Source: Platanthera guangdongensis (Eukaryota > Streptophyta > Magnoliopsida > Asparagales > Orchidaceae). Taken from it: a stretch of DNA of 64,000 bases. The first letter of the stretch is position 1. Every line of letters begins with the position of its first letter. Positions 21,847-34,075 of the stretch are shown one piece after another. The DNA lies in the NCBI GenBank assembly GCA_039583875.1, contig CM077150.1, forward strand, positions 179,432,375-179,496,374, in the 5' to 3' direction. The position numbers and the translations under genes were made by a program. A model generated the notes under the pieces. It was not told where the DNA came from, made no database searches, and saw only the letters and a list, made by a program, of their open reading frames with translations.

Positions 21847-23343
21847 TTGTTTTATGTGCAAGTGAAGACCTATCCAACATCAAATCAGCAATGGTATCTG
21901 AATAGTGGCTGCTCAAAGCACATGACAGGAAACAAAGACAATTTCACATCCTTCAAAGCCAAGCTTGGACCCAAAATAATATTTGGTGATTCAAACTTTG
22001 GACTAACAAAAGGATATGGTGCAGTCCAGATTGGCACAGTCACATTCAAGAACGTAGCCTATGTGGAAGGACTGAAGCACAACTTAATCAGTATCAGTCA
22101 ACTGTGTGATGAAGGCTATCAAGTGACTTTCAACAAATCCTTATGCAAGATCAAATCAGAGGACAACACAACTGTGTTGACAGGTAAAAGGAAAGTTAAC
22201 ATCTATCTTGTAGATTTTCTTTCAACTAAAGTAGACATATGTCTGTTCAACTCTATTTGTAGACTTAATGAATTATGGCATAAGAGATTAGGACATATAA
22301 ACCTTAAAACCATTGCTAGGCTATCCAAGGACAACCTTGTTAGAGGACTACCTTCTGGCCCCTACAAGAAGGAAGGACTCTGCAGGGCTTGTCAATTAGG
22401 CAAGCAAACCAAAAATAGTTTCAAGTCGCTTAATAAGAGTGATTCAGCTAGGATTTTGTATCTGTTACACATGGATCTTTTTGGACCCATTACAGTACAA
22501 AGCTTAGGAGGAAAATCTTATACTTTTGTGGTTGTAGATGAATTCTCTAGATTCACATGTGTGTTCTTTCTGAGGAAGAAGTCTGATAACTTTAAGTGTT
22601 TGACAGAGTTTCTCAAATGCATACAGATTGAGTTCAACACTCACATTGCCCTGATCAGAAGTGATCATGGGACAGAGTTTGATTCTCTTCTTATGCAAGA
22701 GTTCTGTCAAAGTGAAGGGATCAGACATACTTTCTCAGCTCCTAGAATTCCTCAACAAAATGGGGTAGCTGAAAGGAAAAATAGAACTCTTATTGAATCT
22801 GTTACTACATTGTTCTCAGATGCTCACCTTCTTCTATCCTTTTGGGCAGAGGCAGTGAACACCTCCAACTATGTGTTGAATAGAAGTTTAATACATAAAC
22901 TGAAGGGCAAGACTCCATATTAATTACTCAAAGGGAAGAAACATAAAGTAGATTACTTTAAAATTTTTGGTTGTATTTGTTACATTCACAATAATGACAA
23001 GAGATACATAGCAAAATTTCAAGCTAAAGCTGATGAAGGAGTGTTTCTGGGATACTCCATGATCAGTAAAACTTATAGGGTATATAATAAATCAACTCTT
23101 AAAATTGAAGAATCTGTTCATGTATCTTTTGATGAGACTAACATGTCATACAAGGAGAAAGAGATTTCTACCATAAGCTTTTTGCAGGTTCCACCACTGT
23201 GTGAGTCTATGGATGGACTGAACCTTACCCAAGAGGTATCACACCATCCCACTCCACAGGATGCTGAATATAGTGATGAGGAAAGTCAAGAGGAAGTGGC
23301 TGACCTTCCCCAACAGCCAGTATCATTCCTCAAGAGGAATTAG
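21847..23343 (+). pseudogene. Element B protease and integrase
   Basis: The frame is +1 relative to gag. Protease WYLNSGCSKHMTG has Asn in place of the catalytic Asp. Then WHKRLGHIN and CRACQLGKQTK; integrase core with HMDLFGPI, RSDHGTEF and the glutamate in QQNGVAERKNR, all present. A TAA at 22921 (probably from GAA) interrupts it, and the C-terminal region follows (FKIFGCICYIHNND, GVFLGYS). The frame ends near 23343, with a shift into the RT frame. Confidence 0.9.
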
Positions 23344-25025
23344 ATACTGAGGCTGTTGCTCAACCAACTCCACCAACTGATCTTGTCACACTCAGAGATC
23401 ACCCTAGATCTCAAGTGATTGGAGACATCTCAGTAGGTGTACAAACAAGGCATCAACTCAACCAAGACTTGATGCATGCATGTTTTCTCTCTCAAATTGA
23501 ACCTCTCACCATACATGAGGCAGAGCAAGATCCCCACTGGATCATTGCAATGCAAGAGGAACTCAATCAGTTTGAGAGATGTAGAGTTTGGGATTTGGTT
23601 CCAAGACCTCATAACTACCCAGTTATTAGAACTAAATGGGTCTACAGGAACAAGTTGGATGCTCAAGGCAACATAGTGAGGAACAAGGATAGGCATGTTA
23701 CTCAAGGCTACAGACAAGAAGAAGGAATAGACTATGACCAAACCTTTGCTCCTGTTGCAAGGTTAGATGCCATCAGGATATTCCTTGTCTATGCAGCTTA
23801 CAAGAGATTCAAGGTCTACCAGATGGATGTCAAAAGTGCATTTCTGAATGGAATACTTCAAGAAGAGGTTTATGTAGAACAACCTCCAGGTTTTATCTCT
23901 CCAACTCAACCCTCTTTTGTTTTTAAATTGCATAAACTTCTCTATGGTTTAAAGCAAGCTCCAAGAGCTTGGTATGAGACCCTAGCAAGCTTTCTTTTAA
24001 AGTATGAATTTACAAGAGAAACCATAGATAAAACACTTTTCACTAGACATCATAAGGACCAAACCTTGTTAGTAAAAATTTATGTGGATGACATTATTTT
24101 TGGGTCTACTGATCCCAAATTGTGCAATAGGTTTGCTGACCTCATGCATTCAAAATTTGAGATGAGTAGCATGGGTGAGCTTTCCTACTTCCTTGGTCTT
24201 CAAGTGAAGCAGCTCCTAGATGGTATCTTTCTCTCCCAAGCTAAGTATGTTAAAGAGCTTATCAAAAAGTTTGGGATGGGTGATGCTTCAGGGATGAAAA
24301 CACCTATGGCTACAAATGTTGTTGTGGATTCTGATGCAGCAGGGAAACCAGTGGATCAGAAAAATTATAGGGCAGTTGTTGGATCCCTATTATACCTAAC
24401 AGCTAGCAGACCTGATATAATGTTTGTCACATGTCTTTGTGCTAGGTTCCAAGTGAACCCTAAAAAATCTCACCTTATTTTCCTAAAAAGAATTTTGAGA
24501 TATATAAAGAGTTGCACTAATCTAGGACTCTGGTATCCTGTAGAGTCAGAGTTTGAGTTAGCTGGATACTCACATGCTGACTATGCTGGATGTAGAGTGG
24601 ACAGGAAAAGTACCTCTGGAACATGCCAGTTCCTTGGTATGAGACTTGTCTCCTGGTTTTGTAAAAAACAGACATCTGTATCTACATCAACTGCAGAAGC
24701 AGAATACATGGCTGTTGGTAGTTGCTGTTCACAGATGCTATGGATACAAAACCAACTCTTAGATTATGGTGTCAACTTAAATAATTCAACATTATTTTGT
24801 GATAATACTAGTACTATTGCTATAGCACAGAATCTAGTTCACCACTTTAGGACTAAACATATTGAGATAAGACATCATTTCATTAGTGATAATGTGGACA
24901 AAAAGAAAATTAACTTGATCCACATTCCTACTGATCTACAGAGAGCAGATATTTTCACCAAGCCTTTGGATGAGAAAACACATCTGTTCTTTATAAATCA
25001 ACTGGGAATGATTGATGGAGAATAG
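23340..25025 (+). CDS. Element B reverse transcriptase and RNase H
   Basis: Open for about 536 codons. [56 protein letters not shown], and catalytic [10 protein letters not shown] near 24082. RNase [51 protein letters not shown] and [11 protein letters not shown], ending [20 protein letters not shown]. All usual blocks are present. It would be made only as part of a Gag-Pol precursor, which is broken upstream. Confidence 0.9.
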   Translation, partial: LDTEAVAQPTPPTDLVTLRDHPRSQVIGDISVGVQTRHQLNQDLMHACFLSQIEPLTIHEAEQDPHWIIAMQEELNQFERCRVWDLVPRPHNYPVIRTKWVYRNKLDAQGNIVRNKDRHVTQGYRQEEGIDYDQTFAPVARLDAIRIFLVYAAYKRFKVYQMDVKSAFLNGILQEEVYVEQPPGFISPTQPSFVFKLHKLLYGLKQAPRAWYETLASFLLKYEFTRETIDKTLFTRHHKDQTLLVKIYVDDIIFGSTDPKLCNRFADLMHSKFEMSSMGELSYFLGLQVKQLLDGIFLSQAKYVKELIKKFGMGDASGMKTPMATNVVVDSDAAGKPVDQKNYRAVVGSLLYLTASRPDIMFVTCLCARFQVNPKKSHLIFLKRILRYIKSCTNLGLWYPVESEFELAGYSHADYAGCRVDRKSTSGTCQFLGMRLVSWFCKKQTSVSTSTAEAEYMAVGSCCSQMLWIQNQLLDYGVNLNNSTLFCDNTSTIAIAQNLVHHFRTKHIEIRHHFISDNVDKKKINLIHIPTDLQRADIFTKPLDEKTHLFFINQLGMIDGE

Positions 25026-25046
25026 TTAACCTAGTTTCCGTCTGCA

Positions 25047-25325
25047 TTCGACAAATTTTCCAGAGTTCGTCGAACGGAGTTCGACGAATTAGGGAAAGTT
25101 TGAGAGATTCTCGTCGAACGGAGATCGACGAATTCTCTGTGTGGGGAAACAATTTTCGTCGACCAGCGATCGACGAACTTTGCTTCAAGAAGACATTTCG
25201 TCGAACAGAGATCGACGAACTGTTTTCGATTCTTCTGGATGAGAACGACGAATTATCTGTCTATAATTTATTTCGTCGAGCTCAGTTCGAAGAATGTTTC
25301 TTTTTCGTAGACCGGAGTTTGTCGA
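25047..25325. repeat. TCGTCGAAC palindrome array between pol and env (element B)
   Basis: About seven units in 280 bp. The best is TTCGTCGAAC (25066-25075), GGA, GTTCGACGAA (25079-25088), a perfect inverted repeat. Same word as in the LTRs and gag of this element, and same position as D's TGTCGACACA spacer array. Confidence 0.9.
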
Positions 25326-25435
25326 TTCATATTCTGAAAATCTTATATCTAGGTTTTCTTCGACCTCCGTCCCGCGCTTTCAGTTCCTTTGCTTTTGATC
25401 GTCGTTTTTCTCTGTGTTTTTCTTGCAGGACATCA

Positions 25436-28219
25436 ATGGCGATTCCCTCAGGTGCTTTGATTGCAATGAAGTTTGACACAGGATTCGACATGGATTTTGA
25501 GTCGTTTCAACACTCTGACCCCATCTTCCATTACATCTTGGAACTACTGGAAGAACTAAATTTAAAGGACTTCATGAGCAGGCGCATCAAACTTCATGGA
25601 ATGGAAATACGGGAATGGGTATATACATCTACAGTTTCTGAAGAAAATGTTTTGACCGGCAATATAGGGAACACTGCTGTTTCCCTCTCTCCCGCAGTTC
25701 TCACTGAAATATTTGGATTAGTGAATGGAGAAGACAATCTGGAAATGGATTCTGAGTAATTCAGTGATATGCTGAAACTAATGGGTTTCTCTGGGAACAA
25801 CCCTAATAAGTTGTTGAAAAAGCAATTATCCGCCGCCTACCAATTTCTGGCAAATATTACGGGAAAGATTCTGATGGCCAAGCACTCTGCTCACGACTAT
25901 ATCACTCGTCATCAATTTCTGATAATGTGTGCAGTAGTAAATAAGCGACAGGTTGATTGGAGTAAAGTGTTCTTTGAATTGATCAAAAAGAAGAACAGCA
26001 AGAAGGAAGTCTGCTTTGTCAGAATATTGGGAATTTTTCTCAAAGAGAAGGCTGCTGAATGTATGGTCTCCCTGACCATCTTCATAAACGCCAGCAAGCG
26101 CCTCACTTGCGCTCTGTTTGGCCGGTGGGAGAGGACTAAATCCAAGCCCTCAAAGGCTTCCTCCTCCTCCCTCCAAACTTCTGAGAGCACAAGGGCTGTA
26201 AAGGCCGCTCCTCACCCTGTTGAAGAGGTTCTTCCATCTCAACAATCTATTCCAGCACCTCTTCCTCCAAAGAAGCCTCCTCATGTACCTACTCCTCCTT
26301 CATCTCCACCACTTGACCTGACACACATTCCATCTCCACCTCCATCTTCCCCCTTGCAAGTTGATCATCAACCCACTCCTCCAGCTTCCCCTCAGGACAT
26401 TCCTATTCCTACACCCCCACAGTCTCCTCTTCCCCCACACCTATCCACCATTCCATCTTACATTATACCATCAGATACACTCATGCAAGATGCCCCCACT
26501 CCATCTGTTATTCCTCCTCTCATTCCATCCCCTTCCCCTTCCCTATTTGATCCATCTACCCTCATTCTTTTGCTCACACCTCTCATTAAATCTTTGATCC
26601 AAGAGGCCATTACACCTCTTGTGACCTCCATTAATTCCTTATCTGCCCAGATCTCTCTTCTCTCTACTGCCCCCTCTTCATCTAGGGTCCTGGCTCCAGG
26701 TCTTCCTGAACCCAGGCAGGGGGAGATGCTCTGTGATGAAGTTGCAGCAGATGCAGATACAGCAGCAGCAGAAGCAGTCATAGCAGTTCCCTCTCCAGCA
26801 GATTCAGATTCAGATGAAGATACCACAATTTTGACAGACTTTGATGCTGAGATGTCTGAGTTAATTCAATTTATGGATACTGATATTGATTTGGATGAGT
26901 CAGTTGCTCAAATACCTCCTGTTGGTGATTTCTATTTAAATCTCACAGTGAATTTATTAGTTTTGTTGAGAAGTTTTGATATTGTACATATGCAATTCCC
27001 TCCAGCAGAATTCTCTAAGCCTTATTTGGCTATGGTACCTTATACCTCTCCAGCCAGTCCAGCAGTTGCCAAGCAACTCTGTGGCAATTTTGCTCTCTCA
27101 GCTTCAGCCTCCTTCTCAGCTTCCAGCCCAGAGGTCATTCCAGAAGATACTCTAGTGGCAGTTTCAGCACCAGACTTTATTATGGATGAGCTTATTCAGG
27201 CAGACATTGAAGAAGAGAATAAGACAGTAGCTGATAGCTCTGTCTCTTGTGTTTCTGAATCTTGTACAGATATTTCTTCTCTTGTTGCTGAAACTCTTAT
27301 TCCTGAACCTTCTGTCCCTCCTCCAGCAAAGGCTGTTATTTCTGATAAAATTTTAAAAGCTTTGGATTCATTGTATGATACCCCTCGGGATTCAGAATCT
27401 GATGATGATGATATTGATTCTGATGAGGATGCAGCCAGAAGGAAAAAGAGATTGTTGGCAAAGAAGAGAAAGGCTGCTCATCCTCCCAAGCCAAATCCCA
27501 CTGCAGACACTCTCTACTATATTCTGCACAATGTGACTCCATATAAGGGAATGTCAGCATGGATGTGGCTCTCCAAAAAACAGCAGAAAGATAGAAAGAG
27601 AAGCAGGAGATACTCCCCTCCTCCAGTGCACAGATACAGGAAGGATTCTCCTCCTCCAGCAGCTGGTGCCAGTGGCTCTAGCTCCCAGAGATCTGCCCCA
27701 ATGCAAACTTATCAAAGACACTAAGGGAGATCTTCTTGAAGCAGCCAGCAGAGGCCATCCTCCTCAGGTAGTCAACATAAGCAGCAGCAACAACAAAGTT
27801 CTGAAGTACAAAAAGCTGAAAGCCCAAAGAAGCCAGACTCCCCTCCAATTCCTTTTGAAGATCCAGAGACTGCTAATACAGCAAGAATGGCTAGGTACCA
27901 AGAGCTGATTGCTCTATCTTTGATAAATAAAGCCAAAGCAGAAGGAAAAGATATTTCTGGTCTTTCAACCATGTCAAAGTATAGAAAGGAAGAGCTGAAA
28001 AGATTTGACAAAGGTAATAAATTATTTAATGTTGATGACTATATGAAACTTCATCCAGAAACAGTTGTCCCCAGGGCTACATCATTAAAAAATATTGGGG
28101 CAGCTGATATGACCATGACAGTGGCTCAAGCTCAAAATCCTAACAGAGAAATCATTTTCAAGAAGACAGGAGAAAAGAAAGCAGAAGACAAACCTCAGCA
28201 GAAGAAGCCAAAGAAGTAA
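25436..28219 (+). pseudogene. Element B env-like (post-pol) protein
   Basis: ATG at 25436 (MAIPSGALIAMKFDTGFDMD) just after an intron-acceptor-like TTTTTCTTGCAG (AG at 25427-25428). One frame of about 928 codons with in-frame stops at 25757, 27722 and about 27737. Parts: a globular N-terminus of ~220 residues (HYILELLEELNLKDFMSRR, KKQLSAAYQFLANITGKIL, VNKRQVDWSKVFFELIK), a long proline-rich region (about 26240-26540), an acidic S/D-rich region, a KKRLLAKKRKAAH basic block near 27450, and a lysine-rich tail. No secretion signal is evident. Similar ORFs in Sireviruses are called env-like by position; function unproven. Confidence 0.75.
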
Positions 28220-28388
28220 TTTTCTTATTGTTTTAATTTCTGTCTGTTATTTGTTTTTAAACTGTGTTATCTGTTAAACAAAGCTGTGTGTGTATATATA
28301 TCTGTTGCATGTGTTATAATTCTCTGTCAGATATATCTCTTTTCTTGCTTTGTTTTTCTGTCTTGAGTCTCTGTTAGTGACCTCACCC
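28220..28388. other. 3' untranslated spacer of element B
   Basis: T-rich sequence between the env-like stop and the polypurine tract; no gene. Confidence 0.6.
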
Positions 28389-28401
28389 AAATAGGGGGAG
28401 A
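28389..28401 (+). promoter_or_regulatory. Polypurine tract of element B
   Basis: AAATAGGGGGAGA next to the 3' LTR start at 28403, the usual site for plus-strand priming. Confidence 0.85.
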
Positions 28402-28402
28402 T

Positions 28403-30342
28403 TGTTGGATCCCTAGTTGATTTGGGCTAGGTTCACTGACTTAGGATGTGACCCATCATGTATAGCCAGGATCATTTTGTGTTCTAGAGTCTAGGTTAAG
28501 TCCTTAGGCTCAACTCCAGATGGACCAGCTTTCATCAAGACCCTCAGAGACTCCAGACTCACAAGTTTTCAAGGCTAAGTAAAGTGAGTTCGACGTCCGT
28601 CTAACTCAGCTCGACGAAAGGAATTTTGCGCTCGACGATCGTGAGACAATTCTTAGTGATGAGCTCGACGATCTATGTTCTCTGTTCGACGAAAATTCAG
28701 TTTCTACATCAAGCCAAAGTCAGGAGAACTTCAAATTTTTTTAAGTCCAGCTTCATGCTTCGGTCGACGAATTATATTCTGAGCTCGACGAACTTGGACC
28801 TCAAGTTCACAGCTTCTCAGGTCGACGAAGTCAGCTTTTCAGGTCGACGAATGATATTCTCTACTCGACGATTTCTGGATTCAGAGAATCTGTGTCGACA
28901 CTTAGGGTTTGTGTCGACACTAGACGATTTGTGTCGACATCAGGATTTCAGTCGACACCAACTTATGTCGACACCAGGATTTCAGTCGACACCAACTTAT
29001 GTCGACACCAGAGGATTTGTGTCGACACCAAGATCAATCTGTCGACACCAACTTTTGTCGACACGGCATTTCAGCAGATGCAGGATATTTTGTCTAAGTC
29101 CAGAACTTTTCTCAGGTCGACGAATTTGGTTCTCAGCTCGACGAATGAAGACTGTCTATCAGATGAATGAAGATTGTCTGGTCGACGAACTCTATCAAGC
29201 TCAGCTCGACGAACTCAAGCTCAGCTCGACGAACACAAGTTCAGCTTGACAAATTGTGTTCTTTGTTCGACGAATCCAGATTAGGTTTTCTTCAAGGTTC
29301 CCGTCTCGTTTCTTGGCGCTGATTCCTGAACATTTAATGTCAGATCTTCTCGAAATGTTACCGTTAGAACGCACATTGACTATGGACGATTACATGCCGT
29401 TTTCCATGGGACAGTTAGGAAAGTCATTGATTGCTGATTCTTTCCAAGGCCGACTGTAATTGCTGCTCGACATTCAAAAGTTTGAATATTCCTCAGTCAG
29501 TAAGAGAGACACACACAGAGACACAGATAGAGAACAGAATCAAGCAGATTTCAAGAATTACAGTACAGAAAATACTAAAAAGTTGCAGAATAACAAACAT
29601 TCAAAAAAGCAAAAGTTCTTGACTGCAATCAGCCTTGACCAGAGGACTTTTGGAGAAGAAGAAGAACAACTAAATTCAATCAAGAGTCTTCTTCTCTCTA
29701 TTTACAGGATAACTTCAAAGGACAACATTCAATCAATCTGTCAAAGAAGTTCATGAAGCAGTTCTGGTCCAGACATTCTAGGTCATTGAAGGCCTATCAC
29801 CCTGAAGCAGTGCTCCAGCATTCCTGACCAATTCAAGATCTCAGGGGGAGGAAGAGCTGCTACATCAATCCACAAGTCTTCTCTCTGACTGTTGACAGAG
29901 AAGACACTATCACCCTCTCTCTAATTCCTGTACAGGGTTTTAAATCCCTTCAAAATTATTCTGGTTGCAAGTCTCCTTCCAAAATACTTGAGAGTTTGGT
30001 TTTTGGGGACCTGATCAGAACTCATTGGTGCCCAGGACACCTGATCAACTCATCCTGCAGTGGATTCCTACATAGGGTGGTAGAAGAGTGGATGTACTCA
30101 GATTAGTTGGGGAACCACTATAGCTCCTTGTGTCTTCTGGTTGCTTATTTTCTTTTGTTTTCTGGCTGTGGTTTGTGATTGTTCTGTGACTTCTTTTTGT
30201 TTAGTTAGTTGTTGTGTTTACTTTATGTTATTTGTTTCACTGTTCACTTAGGAATACAACAAGAGTTGTAAAAAGTTTTTAGCAAGCATCATACTCTATT
30301 CACCCCCCCTCTAGAGTATATCAGATCTAACTTGCACTTTCA
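28403..30342 (+). mobile_element. Element B 3' LTR
   Basis: 1,940 bp, TGTTGGATCC...CTTTCA. The palindrome array is at 28588-29275. The C-tract has 7 C (30303-30309), against 14 in the 5' LTR. Confidence 0.95.
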
Positions 30343-30347
30343 ATATG
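30343..30347 (+). repeat. Target-site duplication of element B, right copy
   Basis: ATATG, identical to 17638-17642. Confidence 0.9.
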
Positions 30348-31977
30348 GATTTCTCGTATCTCAAATAGGTAATGTGTTGCTAATGGATCATAGTGATGAG
30401 TCTGCAACCTACAAGAGGCTATGTGTAGACCGGACTCTGAGAAGTGGCTTGAGGTCATGAAATCTGAGATGGACTCTATGTATGAAAACCAAGTTTGGAC
30501 CTTGGTGGAACCACCTGAAGAGGTAAGACCCATAGGGTGCAGGTGGGTCTTCATGAAGAAGACCGACATGGATGGGAATGTACAGACATTCAAAGGGCGA
30601 CTGGTAGCTAAGGGTTTCAAGAAAATTCATGTTATTGACTATGATGAGACCTTTTCCCCTATTGTCGTGCTTAAGTCTATCAGAATTCTGCTTGTTATTG
30701 CTACGTATTATGACTACGAGATCTGGCAGATGAATGTCAAAACGGTTTTCCTAAATGGAAACCTCCTTGAGAAAGTTTACATGACACAACCCGAGAGTTT
30801 TGTATCTTCAGGTGAAACCGCTAAAATATGCAAGCTGCAGAAATCCATTTGTGGATTAAAACAGGCTTCTCGAAGTTGGAATCTTCGTTTCGATGAATAG
30901 ATAAAAGAGTTTGGTTTTATCAAGAACGAGGATGAAACGTGTGTTTACAAACGGATTAGTGGGGGCATAGTTGTCTTTCTGATATTGTATGTAGATGACA
31001 TACTGCTTATCGGGAATGATAAACCAACCTTGCAAATTTTTAAGAACAACCTAGGGGACTGTTTTTCAATGAAGGAATTGTGTGAAGCGACTTATATACT
31101 TGGTATTAAGATTTCTAGAGATAGATCAAAGAAGTTGCTAGGTTTGACTCAAAGTACGTACATTGACAAGGTGTTGAAACGGTTCAACATGCTTGAGTCC
31201 AAGAAAGGATTTTTGTCCATGTCTCATGATGTGAGTCTCTCTAAGGACAAGTGTCCTAAATCTTGTGAAGATAAGGAATGCATAAAATGGATTCCATATG
31301 CTTTGGCAATTGGGTCAATCATATATGCAATGATATGTATTAGACCTGATGTATCTTATGCCTTGAGCATGACTAGCATGTATCAGTCTGATCCCGGTGA
31401 AAGTCATTGGATTACCGTTAAAAATATCATGAAGTACTTGCGAATGACTAAGGATACGTTCTTCGTATTTGGTGGAGAGGAAAAGCTCATTGTAAAAGGT
31501 TACACAGATGCTAGCTTCCAGACTGATATGGACGACTCAAAGTCTCAGTCAGGTTTCATATTTCGCCTTAATGGAGGTGTTGTTAGCTGGAAAAGTTCCA
31601 AGCAGGAGACAGTTGTTGATTCTAGAAATGAGGTCGCGTATATTGTCGCTACAAATGCAGTGAAGGAGGTTGTATGGATTAGAAAATTCATCGGCGAGTT
31701 AGATGTAGTTCCTAGCATTGTTCATCTCGTAGATCTCTACTGTGACAACAACGGTGCAATTGTACTCGCTTCGGAACCTAGATCTCATCAGTGCTCCAAG
31801 CACATACTTCGGCGGTTCCATCTAATTCGAGAGATTGTCGATCGAGCAGATGTGAACATTAGTAGAGTGTCGACTGAAGAAAAAATTGTGGATACAATGC
31901 CAAAGTCTCTAGCGCAGAGAAAGCGTGACGGTCATGTTAGATCTATGGGTATACAATACCTTAATGATCAGCCCTAA
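30348..31977 (+). pseudogene. Element C reverse transcriptase and RNase H
   Basis: Resumes C's Pol after the B insertion. A frame change lies near 30420. RT: GCRWVFMKKTDMDGNVQTFKG, YDETFSPIV, WQMNVKTVFLNG, CGLKQASRSWN, in-frame TAG at 30898, then FLILYVDDILLIGND near 30985-31020. RNase H: YTDASFQTDMDDSKSQSGF, WKSSKQETVVDS and LYCDNNGAIVLA, ending DPLTK-like DTMPKSLAQRK and MGIQYL. Some conserved residues differ (AEYIA reads VAYIV), as expected in a decayed copy. The motif set is of the common plant Tork/Angela type. Confidence 0.9.
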
Positions 31978-32935
31978 TGTGAGTCTTGTGGATTGTATGT
32001 TTGTTGGCTGTATTACTTCATTTGATGAATAAAGTATTGTATGCATTTCATTTATATATTTTGACAAGTTCTGTTATTGTGTTATTATTTCTATTGTGAT
32101 AGATTAGTTAACTGTATAAATGTTCTTAGAGTGTTTGTTTTCATAGGTCAAGTAGTGACTTGAATGTGAGAACCTATGATCCCATAAGCTTCATTCTTAA
32201 AGGTCACTGGTCGTTGTATCATCTTAGAAGCTAAGGGTGATGATGATATCTTTAATATTAGCATGTGCGTTGACTGATGACCCGTCCTCACAGGTCATGG
32301 TATTGTGATATCAAGTCATCACATGGATACTTTTTATGAACAAGTTGTATTGAACAGACTCACAGTGAGAATACTTTGTGGATTGTTATATAAACATGTT
32401 ACAAGTATGGCTCACGTGGTAATGGTGTTTGTGGTCCATTGACCTGAAGTCACAACATTTATCGAATGAGAAAGAGCGTGCTTTGATGCTATCAAAAGTA
32501 AAGTCTTGAGAAAGTTGGATGATAAAAGTGGTTATTAGGCACGTTACGAATCATTTGGATGTTTGTGTGTTAGTAGAGATGGGATTTGTCTTCTTTTATG
32601 ACAGGAGTTGCATTCATGGGCCCCTTGATGGAATGGGACTAAGAAATGCATGGTCATGCTTGGTTGAGTCAATATGTGATATTGGGCTCACCAATTTCTG
32701 GAAGTCCATTCTAGATCAGGAAATTGGGATTGAACCATTATGAGGGTGACACGGTCTATACCTCTAGTTCTATCTGGATGTAAGGGATGAAGGGACATGA
32801 CAACACTGTAACATTGGTCATAATGACTTTTGAGTTCTATAAACTCTTACTGTTTGGGGAGCACTGATGTATTGCTAGATGTCGTTCATTGTTTGTGAAG
32901 CTTTTGCTTGATACTTTTTAGATCAAGTGAGAGAC
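31978..32935. other. Element C 3' non-coding region
   Basis: Nearly 1 kb without a recognisable gene, ending in a purine stretch AAGTGAGAGAC (32925-32935), the probable polypurine tract. Confidence 0.6.
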
Positions 32936-33106
32936 TGTTGGTGTTACCATTGTGATCTGGATGTGATCAAGCATGTGGCCTCACTGACAACTCCGTATGA
33001 GCCTATCAGGATCGCACATAAAGATTGAGGAGAAATTGGGAGATTAGATTTGTATGGTATAGCTCATATGATGAGTTGAAAAGGACTTGAAATATTCTAA
33101 GGCAAA

Positions 33107-33630
33107 AGCGTCGAGTGTGTCGAGACCACTCAACGCCTTCGTCGAGTTAAGAGTTGACTCGTCGAATGGTGGCGTAGAGTTAGTTGAGTGTATTCAATGA
33201 TTCGTCGAGTCAAAGAGTTGACTCGTCGATTAATGCACTTAAGCGTTGAGTGCGTTGATTCTATTCAATGATTCGTCGAGTCAAAGTGTTTACTTCACGG
33301 ATCTGAGTCTTAGGCGTTGAGTGCATTGAGTTCACTCAACATCATTCGACGAATTTGGCCTTAAGCGTTGAGTGTTTTGAGTTCACTCAACGCCATTCGA
33401 CGAAAATGGCCTTAGGCGTTGACTGCGTTGAGTGCACTCAACGGCATGGCGCATAAAGCGTTGACAGCGTTGAGTCCAATCAACGCCTTCGTAGATGTCA
33501 AGTGTTGATTCGGCTAAAGGTAGGCGTTGAGTTTGTCGTGTATCCTATGGATACTCGACGATTCGTCGAGTATATAATGATACTCGACAATTCGTCGTGT
33601 ATGATATAGATACTCGACGATTCGTCGAGA
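33107..33630. repeat. Palindrome array in LTR C
   Basis: Mixed words: GCGTTGAGTG/CACTCAACGCC (shared with LTR A) and TCGTCGAGT/ACTCGACGA. The best is ATACTCGACGA-T-TCGTCGAGTAT (33551-33573, 11-bp arms around one base). The array ends about 80 bp before the TATA box. Confidence 0.9.
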
Positions 33631-33711
33631 CAAATGCTGTCTGGCTGAATTTCTGGATTCTAAGCCTGGATCTGCCAATAGCGGCTGGAACTTTTCTATT
33701 TATTCCTTCGG

Positions 33712-33719
33712 TATAAATA
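33712..33719 (+). promoter_or_regulatory. TATA box of LTR C
   Basis: TATAAATA, in a GGTATAAATAGG context. Confidence 0.7.
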
Positions 33720-34075
33720 GGAAGTGTTTATGCTTTGTATATAGAACTTGGTCCAGCACACGAGCTGTAACTTTGCGATAAGGACGATAACCCTAGAAAG
33801 CTGACGGAAACCGTTCCGCTGATCCCATCGCTGTCGCTGATCCCCGATCCCGACGAGTGTCGTCGCCGCCTCTCCTCTAACAGATCTAGCAATCTGTGGA
33901 GACGCTGAGTGTCCTCTCCCGACCTAGCGCTTATACAACAAGTTGTTGTGGGTTCTACTGATCGTATGGACTATCTGTAGAGGTGCAGATATTATTTCTG
34001 CGCTCAGGACTCGAGCCGCCAGTGCACGGCTGAAATTTTATGGAGCATCTTGGTTGAGTATAAACTCAATCTCAC

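Larger units (their letters stand above)
17643..30342 (+). mobile_element. Element B, complete Sirevirus-type Copia (12.7 kb)
   Basis: Two long LTRs (1,946 and 1,940 bp), PBS, gag, pol, a palindrome spacer, an env-like ORF and a polypurine tract, flanked by ATATG target duplications within element C. The LTRs differ at about 60 positions by eye (~3 %), mostly transitions, so the insertion is fairly young. Coding regions have several stops, and the protease catalytic Asp is changed to Asn, so it is not autonomous as it stands. Confidence 0.95.
15236..34075 (+). mobile_element. Element C, Tork/Angela-type Copia interrupted by element B
   Basis: gag-protease-integrase lies left of B, RT-RNase H and 3' LTR right of it. 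Joining the sequence across B at ATATG restores a continuous Copia reading (EPERYGFLVSQIGNVLLMD). The 5' LTR and PBS are absent; element D's LTR abuts the short leader at 15236. The right edge is approximate. Confidence 0.8.
32936..34075 (+). mobile_element. Element C 3' LTR (right edge approximate)
   Basis: Starts TGTTGGTGTTACC after the purine tract. It contains a palindrome array and TATA box; CTCAATCTCACA near 34075 is the best CA end I see. The 5' LTR is missing, so the edge cannot be checked by pairing. Confidence 0.65.
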
